A DNA stretch of 64,000 bases, from assembly GCF_037893015.1 (NCBI RefSeq), contig NC_133658.1:286693719-286757718 (forward strand), read 5' to 3'. Shown in pieces: positions 36,930 to 47,488 of this stretch. The DNA is from Macrotis lagotis (Eukaryota; Chordata; Mammalia; Peramelemorphia; Peramelidae). The notes under the pieces are model-generated. The model ran no database searches, was not told the DNA's origin, and saw only the letters and a program-made list of their open reading frames with translations. The translations under genes were made by a program, and so were the position numbers. The stretch's first letter is position 1. Each line of letters opens with the position of its first letter.

Positions 36930-37510
36930 CGCCCCCTACCAAATGCTTTTTAAACAAAAGACAATCATAGATATTGACCAAATATGTTTATCAAAATAAG
37001 TAGTAAAAAAATTTTTTAAGTAAACAGAAATATATAGAGACAAAGCCATATGAGTTATTGCAGGTGAAACATGCAAGAGTGAGATGCTATCTTAGCTTCA
37101 GCAAGGAAAGAACAATCTCATCTGAAAAAGTTTGCTTTTAGCAGTCTCTAGAGGTTCAAGCATTAAGAGTCAGCTGTCCCCCACCCCACCCCACCCCAGA
37201 TGTCATGGTTTTCTTCTAAAGCAAAGAACAAGCAACAATGACAGGTGCTGAGTCAATGGGCATGTTGAAGGGTAGCTTTCCCCCACATGCCTGCCTCTCT
37301 AAAAGCCCCTGTTGAGGCAACCATGGATAGAGTACTGGTACTGGAGTTGAGGACCTGATAGAGCAGGTAGAAAGAACTTTTATAGATGAAACACAAAAGA
37401 GAGCTGAATTTGAAGATATATAAGATATTGTAAAAATGGAGTCAATGGCTAAAAGGGAAATGTACTAGGAGTAAGAGAAAGGAGAGGTGGAATAGGCTAA
37501 GATACTTCAT
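36930..37510. other. Intergenic, unclassified
   Basis: Includes a C/A-rich run (ccccaccccaccccacccc) at about 37179-37198. No gene. Confidence 0.5.
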
Positions 37511-37605
37511 ATAAAAGACTTTTTTTTTAATTTTTTGCAGTGATATGGAAGGGGGAAGGTGAGGGGGGAATGAGGGAACCTTCACTCTTATCAGAAATGG
37601 CTCAG

Positions 37606-37755
37606 GGGGCGGCTAGGTGGTGCAGTGGGTAGAGCACTGGCCTTGGTGTCAGGAGTACCTGAGTTCAAATCCGGCCTCAGACACTTAATAATTACCTAGC
37701 TGTGTGGCCTTGGGCAAGTCACTTAACCCCATTGCCTTGAAAAATCTAAAAAAAA
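37606..37755 (+). mobile_element. Short marsupial SINE
   Basis: Full length, head ggcggctaggtggtgcagtg, A-rich tail. TSD not clear. Confidence 0.92.
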
Positions 37756-38182
37756 AAAAATGAAACAGCATACACACTCAATAGGATATAGATATCTGGA
37801 GCAAAGAGGAAAGAAGGGGGATGGGGAAGAGGGGGTGATGTGGGTGATGGAGGAGAGGGTAGATCATGGGAGAGAATAGTCAGATATAACACACTATCAC
37901 CTTTTTTACTCTTTGCAAGGTGCTGGGATTGGGTGGCCTGTCCGGGACCACAGGGCCAGGTACTTGCTGGGTCTCTGGGGTGGTATGTGGGCTTGGGGGC
38001 CTCTTGGCTCCAGGTCTGGTGCTTTGTCTGCTGCACTACCTGGATGCCCTACAACACATTTTGGAAGAGGGACGGGGTGAAGGGAGAGAGAGAATATAGT
38101 ATATGGTGGTGGGGAGGAACAGATGGAAGAAGTTACAGTCAACTGTGGAAAAGTATGGAGGTGGCTTCTGTGATGGACTTAT

Positions 38183-38344
38183 TTTTTTTTTAGGGTTTTT
38201 TTTTTTTGCAAGGCAAATGGGTTTAAGTGGCTTGTCCAAGGCCACACAGCTAGGTAATTATTAAGTGTCTGAGACCGAACTTGAACCCTCATATTCCTGA
38301 CTCCAGGGCCGGTGTTTTATCCACTGCACCACCTAGCTGCCCCC
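38183..38344 (-). mobile_element. Short marsupial SINE, minus, 15-bp TSD
   Basis: Perfect CTGTGATGGACTTAT at 38168-38182 and 38345-38359. The T-rich side at left marks minus orientation. Confidence 0.97.
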
Positions 38345-38499
38345 CTGTGATGGACTTATGATGAAGAATGTGATCCACCCAAGACAGAGCTGATGGTATC
38401 AGAACACAGACTGAAACTTTTTTTTTCTCTTTTACTTTATTTCTCTTGAGGTTCTATATTTTTGTGGGGGAAGGGTATTATGTTTGCTCTTAAGAATAT

Positions 38500-38670
38500 T
38501 TTAACAATGTATAAAGAAATATGGAGTTTGAACAGAAACCAAAGATTATTACCTTTAGGATATGATTTCTCTCTCATCACATTCAACTTGGATCAATGTA
38601 TACTGGGGAAACAATGTAAAGACTGCCTTCTGGGGGCGGGGAGCAACACTGGGGGAAAGGTTATAGAATT
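38500..38670 (+). mobile_element. L1 3'UTR terminal fragment
   Basis: aaccaaagattattaccttt, gatttctctctcatcacatt, ctgccttctgggggcgggga: same family as 12453 and 44291. Confidence 0.8.
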
Positions 38671-38676
38671 CCAAAG

Positions 38677-38679
38677 AAA

Positions 38680-38723
<44 letters not shown>

Positions 38724-38791
38724 GAAGGAAGGAAGGAAGGAAGGAAGGAAGGAAGGAAGGAAGGAAGGAAGGAAGGAAGGAAGGAAGGAAG
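38677..38791. repeat. (AAAG)n(AAGG)n compound microsatellite
   Basis: AAAG units shift to about 16 or more AAGG units. The translated K/R- and S/F/P-rich ORFs are artefacts. Confidence 0.98.
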
Positions 38792-38905
38792 AGGGCCTGA
38801 GTTCAAATCCAGCCTCAAACACTCATCACTTACTAGTTCTATGACTCTGGACAAGTCTGATTACCTCTCAAAAAAAAAAAGGCTGTAGAGTCTCCTATTA
38901 ATCTA

Positions 38906-39060
38906 TTTTTTTTTTTAATTTTTGAAAGGCAAATAGGACTAAGTAGCTTGCCCAAGGCCACACAGCTAGGTAATTAAGTGTGTGAGGCCAGATTTGAACC
39001 CAGGTACTCCTGACTCCAGGGCCGGTGCTCTATCCACTGTGCCACCTAGCCGCCCCTTTT
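38906..39060 (-). mobile_element. Short marsupial SINE, minus, 12-bp TSD
   Basis: CCTATTAATCTA at 38894-38905 and 39061-39072. Confidence 0.95.
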
Positions 39061-39074
39061 CCTATTAATCTAAA

Positions 39075-39585
39075 GTGACAACTTGTCTCTTTTCCTTACA
39101 TCTCTCTGCTTCTTTCTTTCAGAGACTTCTCTCAGAAGTGTCTTCACCAATTGGGAATCTTAATTCCCCACACATTGTCAGGGACTGTCTTTCAGGAAAC
39201 TTGCCAAGTCTACTTTTTGGACAAGGAATGCTACATTCCCTTAAGCAAATTACATAGAATTTACGTAGAATTTAAATTCCTCTTTTTCTCTTCTACTTTG
39301 ACCATTGAAATGCTCATTTTATTTAGTTTTGTTAAGTTGGATATTTTCAAGTTAAAATATTTTAATAAAAAAAGGAACATCTTCAATGTCAGAAATGAGT
39401 TGAGCTCTCTATTTGAAACAATATACTGAATTTCATCTTTTATCATATTTGGTGCTCACCATATTCAGATCCTTTTGTTAAAGAAAATATTTGTAATCCA
39501 TGGGTGAGTCTTCTATGTTGTCTTCAAGCTTTCAATCTCTCTCCTTTATTTCTGTTTCACATTTTCCAATTACCCACCATCTTCA
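39075..39585. other. Intergenic, A/T-rich, unclassified
   Basis: No gene or repeat recognised. Confidence 0.5.
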
Positions 39586-39603
39586 CTGAACTATCAAGTA
39601 TTA

Positions 39604-39758
39604 GGGATGGCTAGGTGGCGTAGTGGATAGAGCACCGGCCTTGGAGTCAGGAGTACCTGGGTTCAAATCCGGCCTCAGACACTTAATAATTACCTAGCTG
39701 TGTGGCCTTGGGCAAGCCACTTAACCCTATTTGCCTTACAAAAACCTAAAAAAAAAAA
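39604..39758 (+). mobile_element. Short marsupial SINE with 16-bp TSD
   Basis: GAACTATCAAGTATTA at 39588-39603 and 39759-39774. A-box match TGGCGTAGTGG at 39616-39626. This is one of the best preserved copies. Confidence 0.97.
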
Positions 39759-39879
39759 GAACTATCAAGTATTAAAGTATGTGTTGATGTGGGGAGTCGG
39801 GACTGATTTCTGAACAAATGTAGGTATAGAAAGTACAATTTTGGAGGGGAGAAGGGGATCATTTTGACAATGTTTATTG

Positions 39880-40430
39880 TGAACATTGCTCAAAGTCACA
39901 GTTCTGACCATATCACTCCCTTATACAATAAACTCTAGTGGCTCCCTATTACCTGCAGGTTCAGATATAAAAGCCTCTATTTGGCCTTTAAAGAACTCTA
40001 TAACTTGGCCTCTTCCTGCCTTTCCAGTTTTCCCTTCCATGTATTCTATGATCCAGTCCCATAAGACACTCCATTTCCAAATTCCAACTTGATGCATTTT
40101 CATTGGCTGTCCTCCATACCTGGAATTCTCTCCTGGCTTCCCTGGCTTCCTTCAAACACTCAGCTAGAATCTGACGTTCTGCAAAAAGTCTTTTGTGGTT
40201 CTTATGAATGTTGCCTTCTAAGATTATCTCCAGTTTATCCTGAACCCATCTTAATTATACATGTTGTCTCCCCCCCATTAGACTGTGAGCTCCTCAAGAA
40301 CAAGGACTGTCATTTGCCTTTCTTTGTATCCCAGCCCTTGTTGATGTTGATTATCCTTCATTCTTGAGGAAGACCATACCCAACCCTTACCACATTACCT
40401 GACCTGAAAAATGTTTGTTGACTGACTGAC
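39880..40430 (+). mobile_element. L2 LINE 3' portion
   Basis: tgaccatatcactcccttat, ctagtggctccctattacct, ttagactgtgagctcctcaa and a final aatgtttgttgactgactga. Confidence 0.85.
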
Positions 40431-40793
40431 ATGAACTGGAAGCAAGATCTGGAAAACTCTTAGTCCAAGAGCATGCTTTTGCTCACAGTAGAGCCTAGCA
40501 TGCCCTTTCTTCCTCTCTCCACCTGCCAAAATTCAGCCCATATTATTAGTTCCAAGCAAGTGAAGACCGTCGCTTTACCCAGGTTTGTTTCATTGCTAAT
40601 TTGATTTTCATTCAACTTCCCTCCTCCAGCCTACTCCACCGAGGAAGTAGGTACATACCCCACTGGAAGAACGACACTTGATTCCATGCAACCTGTCTGT
40701 GTGTGCTAGTGTCCCAGTCTCCTCAGGAGAGAATTCTCCTCCAAAGACATCCCTTTGCATGATGAAGTCTGATACAGGTGCTACTCCAATGCT

Positions 40794-40812
40794 GGGCCAC
40801 AAGGTGGCACCC
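40794..40812 (+). promoter_or_regulatory. CTCF-like core motif
   Basis: CCACAAGGTGGCA at 40797-40809 is close to the CTCF core consensus. A weaker related word, CCACAGGGCGACAG, lies at 40849-40862 in the same orientation. Sequence match only. Confidence 0.45.
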
Positions 40813-41138
40813 AGGTAGTGGTCTTGAGGGCTGTGATTCTGCCTGTGGCCACAGGGCGACAGCACTAGTCCAGTTTATCATCTTTCTCCCACACTGTTGG
40901 GAGGGGGAAGCAATGTTCCTAATCATGCGCGTTTCTTATCTCAGATCCCCCTCCTCCAAAGGCCATAGGAGAGCCAGGAGACCCTGGATTTAAAGGAAAA
41001 AGTGGTTTGGGACTCCCTGGCCAGACTGCCAGTTCCCATAGTCACAGAATCCTAGACCTGGAAGATGAGCAGAGAAGACCAAGCCAGACCTGAGCAGAAT
41101 GTCAATAAAGATTTGGGAAGTGGCTGCCAGGCTCCAGT

Positions 41139-41370
41139 GATGTTGTTGTCCAGTCATTTCAGTCACTTCCAGCTCTCAGAGACCCCATTTGAGGTGTTCT
41201 TGCAGGGGTACTGGAGTGGTTTGTCATTTCCTTCTCCAGCTCATTTTACAGGGTTAAGTGACCAGCTCAGGGTCATATAGCTAGAAAGTGTCTGAGGCCA
41301 GATTTGAACCCAGGAAGATGAGTTTTCCTGATTCAAGTCCAGTGCTGTAGCCACTGTGTATCTGACTGCC
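41139..41370 (-). mobile_element. MAR1-type long SINE
   Basis: gagaccccatttgaggtgtt, tttccttctccagctcattt, agtgtctgaggccagatttg. Confidence 0.88.
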
Positions 41371-41546
41371 TTGATTCTAGTAATATAAAAAAAAAAGTTA
41401 GGCTTACCCTCAAGATGCTTACTTTCTAATATGGGGGAAAAGGTATATTATATTGCCCTCTCTTCCCATGTCCATGTCACTCTTTCTCCAAATCTAAGAA
41501 ATATTACCTCTTTCTTTTCCTTGTGTGAGGTCGAAAACTCTAGGAG

Positions 41547-41548
<2 letters not shown>

Positions 41549-41600
<52 letters not shown>
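41549..41600. repeat. (TG)n microsatellite
   Basis: About 25 TG units; potential Z-DNA former. Confidence 0.98.
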
Positions 41601-41603
<3 letters not shown>

Positions 41604-41929
41604 ACCGGGGGGTGGGGAAAGTGGAATAATCATCACCATCCATAGCAGCCCCATTCTCCTCCTCTTCCCAACAAGCCAAATCCTGTACTCGGCATTGGGG
41701 AAGGAGGCAAGGTGCTACAGTTGGAGAAGCCCGATTAGTGCTCACAGTCCAGTTAGGAAGAAGGAACATACAGGAAAAAATGATGCCCCAGAAGCCAGAC
41801 TGTGTTCAGTGATAAGGTCCTGGTTGGGAGGAAGGAAATCATCAGGAAAAACCTGAATGAGCTTCCATTTAATGAGGGCATCCACATCAATGATCTTATT
41901 ATATCCCACGGGGCAGTACTCCTTGATAT

Positions 41930-42130
41930 TTTTCCTTTGTTCTAAAAGAAGACCATGACATCAGGGAGGTGATGCCACAACATGCACATGAATTGGATTG
42001 GGGCGGGGGGGGGGGGGGGTAGGGACTGGGAGGAGGTAGCTAAGTCAACAGCCTCATTTTCTCCTCTGGAGACGTCAACATCCAGTGGTCAAATATGGAT
42101 CAGGAGATGGAGATGGCCTTGGATGTGAGG
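41930..42130 (-). mobile_element. Marsupial SINE of the ttgttcatcctt-end type, diverged
   Basis: gaccatgacatcagggaggt and cacatgaattggattgggg precede a G-run (about 42002-42020); the rest of the body is diverged. Confidence 0.5.
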
Positions 42131-42466
42131 TTATCAGGATGAAGTGATTTGTTCAAAGTCACACAGCAAGTAATTATCAAAGGTCAAATTTGAATTTAGG
42201 TGCTTCTAACTCCAGCAGCTATTCTCCACCCTTCACCACCTGTCTCCTTTAGATTGAAAGATTACATAACCCTAAGGATTGTTCTCCTAGATCCATCATT
42301 TAAGGAAGGTACCTAGGAAGCCATATCTTCATTTCCCACCTAGTTGTTTTCCTATGAACCTCATTATGATCAAACTGGGATTTGGTTTGTTGGGATCTTT
42401 TGGTATGACCAGCATTTAGTCCAGTGTCTGATATATAATAGATGCTTATTAAATGTTTGTTGACTG

Positions 42467-42617
42467 GGGGGCGGCTAGGTGGTGCAGTGGATAGAGCACC
42501 GGCCCTGGAGTCAGGAGTACCTGAGTTCAAATCCAGCCTCAGACACTTAATAATTACCTAGCTGTGTGGTCTTGGGCAAGTCACTTAACCCCATTGCCTT
42601 GCAAAAACCTAAAAAAA
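42467..42617 (+). mobile_element. Short marsupial SINE inserted in a MIR-type tail
   Basis: Flanks AATGTTTGTTGACTG (42452-42466) and AATGTTTATTGACTG (42618-42632): 15-bp TSD with one substitution, inside an ancient aaatgtttgttgactgaatg tail. Confidence 0.95.
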
Positions 42618-42919
42618 AATGTTTATTGACTGAATGAATGGCTGCTAGGCATGAGGGAGGAAATGGAGAGTTTGGAGAAGTTTAGTCTTTCTCCCTCTCT
42701 CTTTTCTCCTTTACCTTCTTGAAGTGGGGCTGGAACAAAGTCTTGTGAGGTTGGAAGGAGAAGGTATGGTGTTAACTGGAAAGGCTAATTATTTATAGAA
42801 CAATCTCAGAAAAGAGGGTTGGAGGGAGATGAGCCTTTCAGTTCTACACTGACCTCTCTTGAATCCCTAATCCCCTTACTTATCATCAATTAGACCAGCC
42901 ATGCCTCTGACTTCCATCA

Positions 42920-43005
42920 GCACGTGTGTAGGATGGAAGACAACAAATAGTGGTAGTGACTTCCATCACTGCCACAATTTGTTGTCTTCCATCCTACACA
43001 CATGC
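42920..43005. repeat. 86-bp hairpin: 40-bp inverted repeat, 6-bp loop
   Basis: Left arm 42920-42959 and right arm 42966-43005 are reverse complements at 37 of 40 positions. The loop is cttcca. The central shared word is GTGTGTAGGATGGAAGACAA. A transcript from either strand would fold into one long stem. Confidence 0.9.
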
Positions 43006-43019
43006 TATTGAACAAAGGT

Positions 43020-43520
43020 GGAGAAAATTACCCAAAGGTTGTGACTGGGTCCTCTACAAAATTGTGTTATGTTATAGATCTTCAACTGGGCCCTCACTAT
43101 TTCTAGGCAATCCCACCATACTTCCCTTATCAACTCTTCCCAGTCTCTAAAGCAGCTCTTTAAAAATCTTTCCATCCCTCTCAGACTTCATGGCTTTCTC
43201 TCTCCTTACACTCAGATGAGAACCTTACTTCATTTTACAGAAAATACAGACCATTTACCTTGAGCTCCCTCTTCCCCACCCCTTCCTCATCTCCTATCAC
43301 TCTGGTGCCTTCTATCTCCTCCTTTACATATGATGAAGAAGTTAATCCCTCTACTTGTTCAAGTGATTCCATTCCATTCCATTTCCTCCAACAGATTTTT
43401 ACCTCTTTCTTCTCTACTTTTTCAGTGATTTTTATCTCCCTCTTCTAATTTCCTACATCCTCAAAAAATTCTCACTGATCTTTCCATCCCTCTAAACATC
43501 TCTCCTATCTGTCTTTTACC
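43020..43520 (+). mobile_element. Diverged L2-like LINE sequence
   Basis: Pyrimidine-rich sense-L2-like text (cccagtctctaaagcagctc, ctggtgccttctatctcctc). No long frame survives. Confidence 0.45.
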
Positions 43521-43526
43521 TCTTGC

Positions 43527-43870
43527 AGATACATGTATGACATGTGACATGTGTGTGATATAGGATGACATTGTGACACAGTATGAAACAAGAATGATGG
43601 CAACATTGTGTCACCAGTGTGACACAGGTTGGATATGTTGTGACACACATGGTATTAATAAAATGCAGACATGACCTTGTGTCATTGCATGATGTGATGA
43701 GGCATGGTGTTCTGTGCTATGACATGGCATTGCAAGATGCATACATGGACTTGGGCATGGCATGACTCATGGTAATATACATCATGACAGGGATGATGTG
43801 TGTGAAATGATATTATTTATAACACTGCATATTACATAACTTAACAGTATAATGTATAACACAAAGAGAG
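43527..43870. repeat. TGACA/CATG-rich degenerate repetitive region
   Basis: Repeated variants of gtgacaca, gacatgtgacatg and catgg spread over about 340 bp with no fixed period. No ORF. Confidence 0.55.
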
Positions 43871-44279
43871 ACAAAGAGGTAGAGAGAGAATAATACTGCT
43901 TTCAAAAACTTCTCTGACAGATCCTATAGAAGCCACTCCCATCTCCTTAAAGAGTATAGGAGCCAGAAATGACCAGTACAAATGCCATTCTATGAGGTTT
44001 AAAAATATTTTTTCCTTTAGAATTCAGGGCCTATATTTGAGTTTTACTTGGCTCTATGTGGTGATTATATAATAAAAAAGACAGAGAAGAAACATCTTCC
44101 TTTTTAGACCAGGTTTAACTGTTTCTTTGCAATGATACATAAAAAGTTTGTCTCAACAGAGAGGCTTCAGCATGATGACCTGAGAACTCTTTTCCTCTTT
44201 CACCTCTGGAGAAAGACTGAGAGATTGGGAAAAGATGAAGTTATTTCTTTTATGAAATTATTGCAACCTTTATCTTATC
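43871..44279. other. Intergenic, unclassified
   Basis: No gene or clear repeat. Confidence 0.5.
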
Positions 44280-44290
44280 AAGAGGATGAG

Positions 44291-44929
44291 GAAAAAGGGT
44301 AAAAACATCACTTGTACAAAAATGTTCATAGCAGCTCTGTGGTGGCAAAGAAATGGAAACTGAGGGAATGTCCATCAATTGGGGAATGGCTTAACAAACT
44401 ATGGTATATGTATACGATGGGACACTATTGTTCTATTAGAAACCAGGAGGAATGGGAATTCAGGGAAGCCTGGAAGGAATGGCATGAACTGATGCTGAGT
44501 GAGATGAGCAGAACCAGAAGAACATAGGACACTATAACAGTAACATGGGGGTGATGATCAATCTTAATGGAATTGCTCATACCAACAGGGCAACAATCAG
44601 GCATAATTTGGGGGGTATCTGTGATGGAGAATACCATCTGTATCCAGAGAAAGAACTGTGGAGTCTGAACAAAGACCAAGGACTATTACCTTTAATTTTA
44701 AAAAAAGTCTTATTATGTAATTCTGCTATATCTCATACTATATGTTTCTTCCTTAAGGACACGATTTCTCTCTCATCACATTCAACTCAGATCAATGAAC
44801 ATTATAGGAATGATGTAAAGACTAGCAAACTGCCTTCTGTGGGGGAGTGGGGGGAGGGAAGCGAGATTGGGGAAAAAATGTTAAAACTCAAATTAAATTT
44901 AAAAAAAAGTTAAAAAGTGGTTGATAAAA
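44291..44929 (+). mobile_element. L1 3' end with TSD; ORF2 C-terminal codons retained
   Basis: The 71-codon frame at 44312-44527 (tail of ORF2; WLNKLWYMYTMGHY resembles the L1 C-terminal W-x-K-K-x-W-x-x-Y-T-M motif) is followed by the 3'UTR. AAGAGGATGAG flanks at 44280-44290 and 44930-44940. Confidence 0.92.
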
Positions 44930-44944
44930 AAGAGGATGAGAAAA

Positions 44945-45270
44945 ATATTTCTCAAAGAAATTTTGTTAAACTGTATGAATTCAGTAATGTAGGATGACAT
45001 TTTCAGAAGTAAGGTAATTTCCTCTTTGAGGAAATAACTCTGGCTATGATGGTTAAGCCAGTTAAAATAATAGATATGATTAGCTATAGTTTCATTTTAT
45101 TATTTCTTTTATTGTTAATGAATTTTTCAACAACTTTAATATTTATTTAATTAGAGAAAATTAAGGAGCTAGAAATATAGAATAGAAATAAATGTTGGAA
45201 AAGGAAGTATTTAATTTATTAAATAAATAATATCTAATAAAATGAGGTGGGAGCTCTGAGTTTACATCAA
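44945..45270. other. Intergenic, A/T-rich, unclassified
   Basis: Nothing recognised. Confidence 0.5.
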
Positions 45271-45283
45271 GTTAGCATCTCAT

Positions 45284-45476
45284 GGGGTGGCTAGGTGGCA
45301 TAGTGGAGGGGCGGCTAGGTGGCATAGTGGATAAAGCACCAGCCTTGGAGTCAGGAGTACTCAGGAGTACCTGAGTTCAAATCCAGTCTCATCATTACCT
45401 AGCCATGTGGCCTTGGGCAAGCCACTTAACCCCCATTTGCCTTGCAAAACCCTAAGGGAAAAAAAAAAAAAAAAAA
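45284..45476 (+). mobile_element. Short SINE with internal tandem duplications
   Basis: The 24-bp head is duplicated (45284-45307 and 45308-45331, one mismatch), tcaggagtac is duplicated exactly (45351-45360, 45361-45370), and about 12 bp of the usual cagacacttaat segment is missing. TAGCATCTCA flanks both ends. Confidence 0.93.
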
Positions 45477-45742
45477 CCTAGCATCTCAGGTTAAGATTGG
45501 ATTGAAAAGAGATGCTCATAATCCCACTTCACTGTAGTAAACTACAACTGGCTTGACCCTCTACACCTTTGAAATCAGCAAATGCTACAAATTAGGGCTT
45601 GGTTTTGCTGGTTGCTTTGATTTAGGAAAGTGATGGAGAAACCGTAAATAATGCAGATTAAACAAAATTTTGCTGTGTGTACTTCTTTCCTGAGTATCCC
45701 AGGCTGGTTGTTAAATATTTACTAGCAGATCTTTGCTTTTAC

Positions 45743-46440
45743 AGGCAGCTGGTAGCACAGTGCTGGCCCTGGAGCCAGAAGAACTGAGTTCAAATTCAAG
45801 CCTTAGACATTTTACTAGGTCTGTGACCCTACCTTAAATTATGTCAACAGATTGAACCAGCCTCTTAACTGTGATTGACCAGAGTCAAATAGAGCAGGGT
45901 AGACACAGGTGAGTCAGGAATTAAACAGAATTTTAATTTCAAAGTGAGAAAAACAGCTTGCAAGCAAGGAGGCAAACTAAACATATGTGCCAGGGTCCTA
46001 GTGGGGGACCCGCTTTAGTGCGGCCAAATCTCCATATTTATACCAATAGCTGCGCTGTGAACCATAGACCTGACAATAAGGAGAAGCAACAACAAGTGAC
46101 AAGTTTGATTCATAGCAGGACCTCACGACCAGTTCTTGTCCCAACTCAGAGAACTCCTGATGATGATCCAAAGCAATACAATAATTATCTGATTTTGCCA
46201 GAGGGTGAGATCATCTAGAGGGTGAGTGCAAAGGATTGTTGTTATGCCAAGCTCAGGGTACAGCCTGCTCACTGTGCCTTAGCTCTGGAAAGTAGGGTGT
46301 CTATTATCTTAACAATGACCTCAACTGTAAAATGAGGGTATAACAAACAGCACCTACTTGGCAGGGCTGTTGTGAATCTTAAATGAGATAAAATTTGTAA
46401 TAAAATACTTAGCACATAGTGGGCACCATAAATGTTTATT
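45743..46440 (+). mobile_element. MIR-type SINE split by an LTR-like insertion
   Basis: Left part 45743-45835 (ctggccctggagccagaaga, ctgtgaccctac). Right part 46315-46440 (aactgtaaaatgagggtata, acttagcacatagtgggcac). Confidence 0.65.
45838..46314 (-). mobile_element. Solo-LTR-like segment of an endogenous retrovirus
   Basis: Read on the minus strand: begins TGTTAAGATAATAGACACCC (46314 downward), TATA box TATAAATA (plus coordinates 46035-46042), then about 100 nt to an AATTAAA poly(A)-signal-like word (about 45932-45938) and an attcctgactcacctgtgtc U5-like end. No retroviral ORF. The 45838 end and TSD are not resolved. Confidence 0.55.
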
Positions 46441-46569
46441 CCCTTACTCCCCACTCCCTTATAGTCCATCTAACAGTCACCAAAATGAGGTTTACTTAGC
46501 CATATCAGGAGAAAACCATTCAGAGCAAGGAAAGAATATTCATTGAGATTAATGCTTCAATTCAGTTAA

Positions 46570-46830
46570 GTATTGTGTGTTGCTGAAATTCACTCATGTC
46601 TGCCTCTCTGTGACCTCATTTGGGGTTTTCTTAGCAAAAGCACTGGAGGGCTCTGTCATTTCCTTCTCCAGATCATTTTACAGATGAGGAAACTGAGGCA
46701 AATAGGATTAAAGGGATTTGTCCAGGGTCACACAGCTAGTATCTGGGACCAGATTTAAACCTGTGAAATGGAGTCTTCCAGCTTCCAGGCCAAGAATTCT
46801 ATCCACTGCCTCATCTAACTGCATTCAGTT
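46570..46830 (-). mobile_element. MAR1-type long SINE
   Basis: acctcatttggggttttctt, tttacagatgaggaaactga, gtccagggtcacacagctag. Confidence 0.88.
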
Positions 46831-46899
46831 GAGTATAGCTTCCCATTTTTTTGTTAAGTCTCAATGATTTGGCATTTCAAAGCTTAGGGAGGAGTCTCT

Positions 46900-47300
46900 C
46901 TTGTATTTGATTGCTTTTCTCTACTCAGACAACCAGGAAGCATCATCCATGACCCAGGTTTTAGTCTCCTGAACCAATGAAGCCTTGAGATTATTTTCAA
47001 TGCCTTTTAAGGAATAACTAGCTAAACTTTCTGTCTTCTCACTCTCTTCTTCATTTAAAGCCTTTCAATCTGGCTTCCAGCTTTATCACGCCAGCAAAAC
47101 TGCCCCATCCAAAGTTACTAATAATCTCTGTTTTGCCAAATCCAGTGACCTTTTCTCAAGCCTCATACTTCTTGATCTCTGCAGCTTTTGACACTGTTGA
47201 TTACCGTCTTCTTGTCTTCTTGGTAAACTTTTCTCTCTACATTTTTGGAGCATTTTTGGTATTCTTCCTACTCACCTGGTTGCTTCTTTGTCTCCATGGT
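46900..47300 (+). mobile_element. L2 LINE, reverse-transcriptase-region relic
   Basis: caatctggcttccagcttta and ctgcagcttttgacactgtt followed by gattacc match the L2 ORF2 coding strand. Frameshifted. Confidence 0.75.
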
Positions 47301-47354
47301 TAGATCCTCTTTCAGATCACACCCTCTAACTTTTGGCTCTTTTGGGCTTAGCAT

Positions 47355-47488
47355 GTAGTAGACTGCTTAATAAATATTTATTAATTGATTGAAAAGTTAA
47401 CCCCTTCTCTCCCTTGCTAAGGAAGCAGCAGGAGACTGGGTCTGTTAGCATGCCTTTCCCAGAAGAGAAAGTCTTGATCTCAGGATAG
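47355..47488 (+). repeat. Direct duplication, copy 1
   Basis: About 134 bp beginning gtagtagactgcttaataaa, about 90% similar to 47805-47943, at an offset of 450 bp. Confidence 0.9.

Larger units (their letters stand above)
37515..38500 (+). mobile_element. Unclassified retroposon-like unit with L1-like tail
   Basis: A G/T-rich segment (tgatatggaagggggaaggt near 37541, later ttgctgggtctctggggtgg near 37963) runs into gatgaagaatgtgatccacc and a caagacagagctgatggt block. That block parallels the L1 3'UTR at 32400-32440 and is followed by the same T-rich run. Two short SINEs have landed inside it. I cannot name the family. Confidence 0.5.

Noticed and set aside
36552..36953. 133-codon ORF as a functional DNA-binding gene
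   Set aside because: It is the frame-shifted remnant of the pogo-like transposase; its C-terminal part is transposon terminal sequence, and the upstream half is in another frame behind a SINE.
38462..38854. K/E/R-rich plus ORF and S/F/P-rich minus ORF
   Set aside because: Translation of (AAAG)n(AAGG)n and an L1 tail.
39616..39626. tRNA gene suggested by A-box/B-box-like words
   Set aside because: These are tRNA-derived SINE heads; no cloverleaf or 3' acceptor stem is formed.
44312..44913. Two ORFs as a small spliced gene
   Set aside because: They are the L1 ORF2 C-terminus and 3'UTR, bounded by a target-site duplication.
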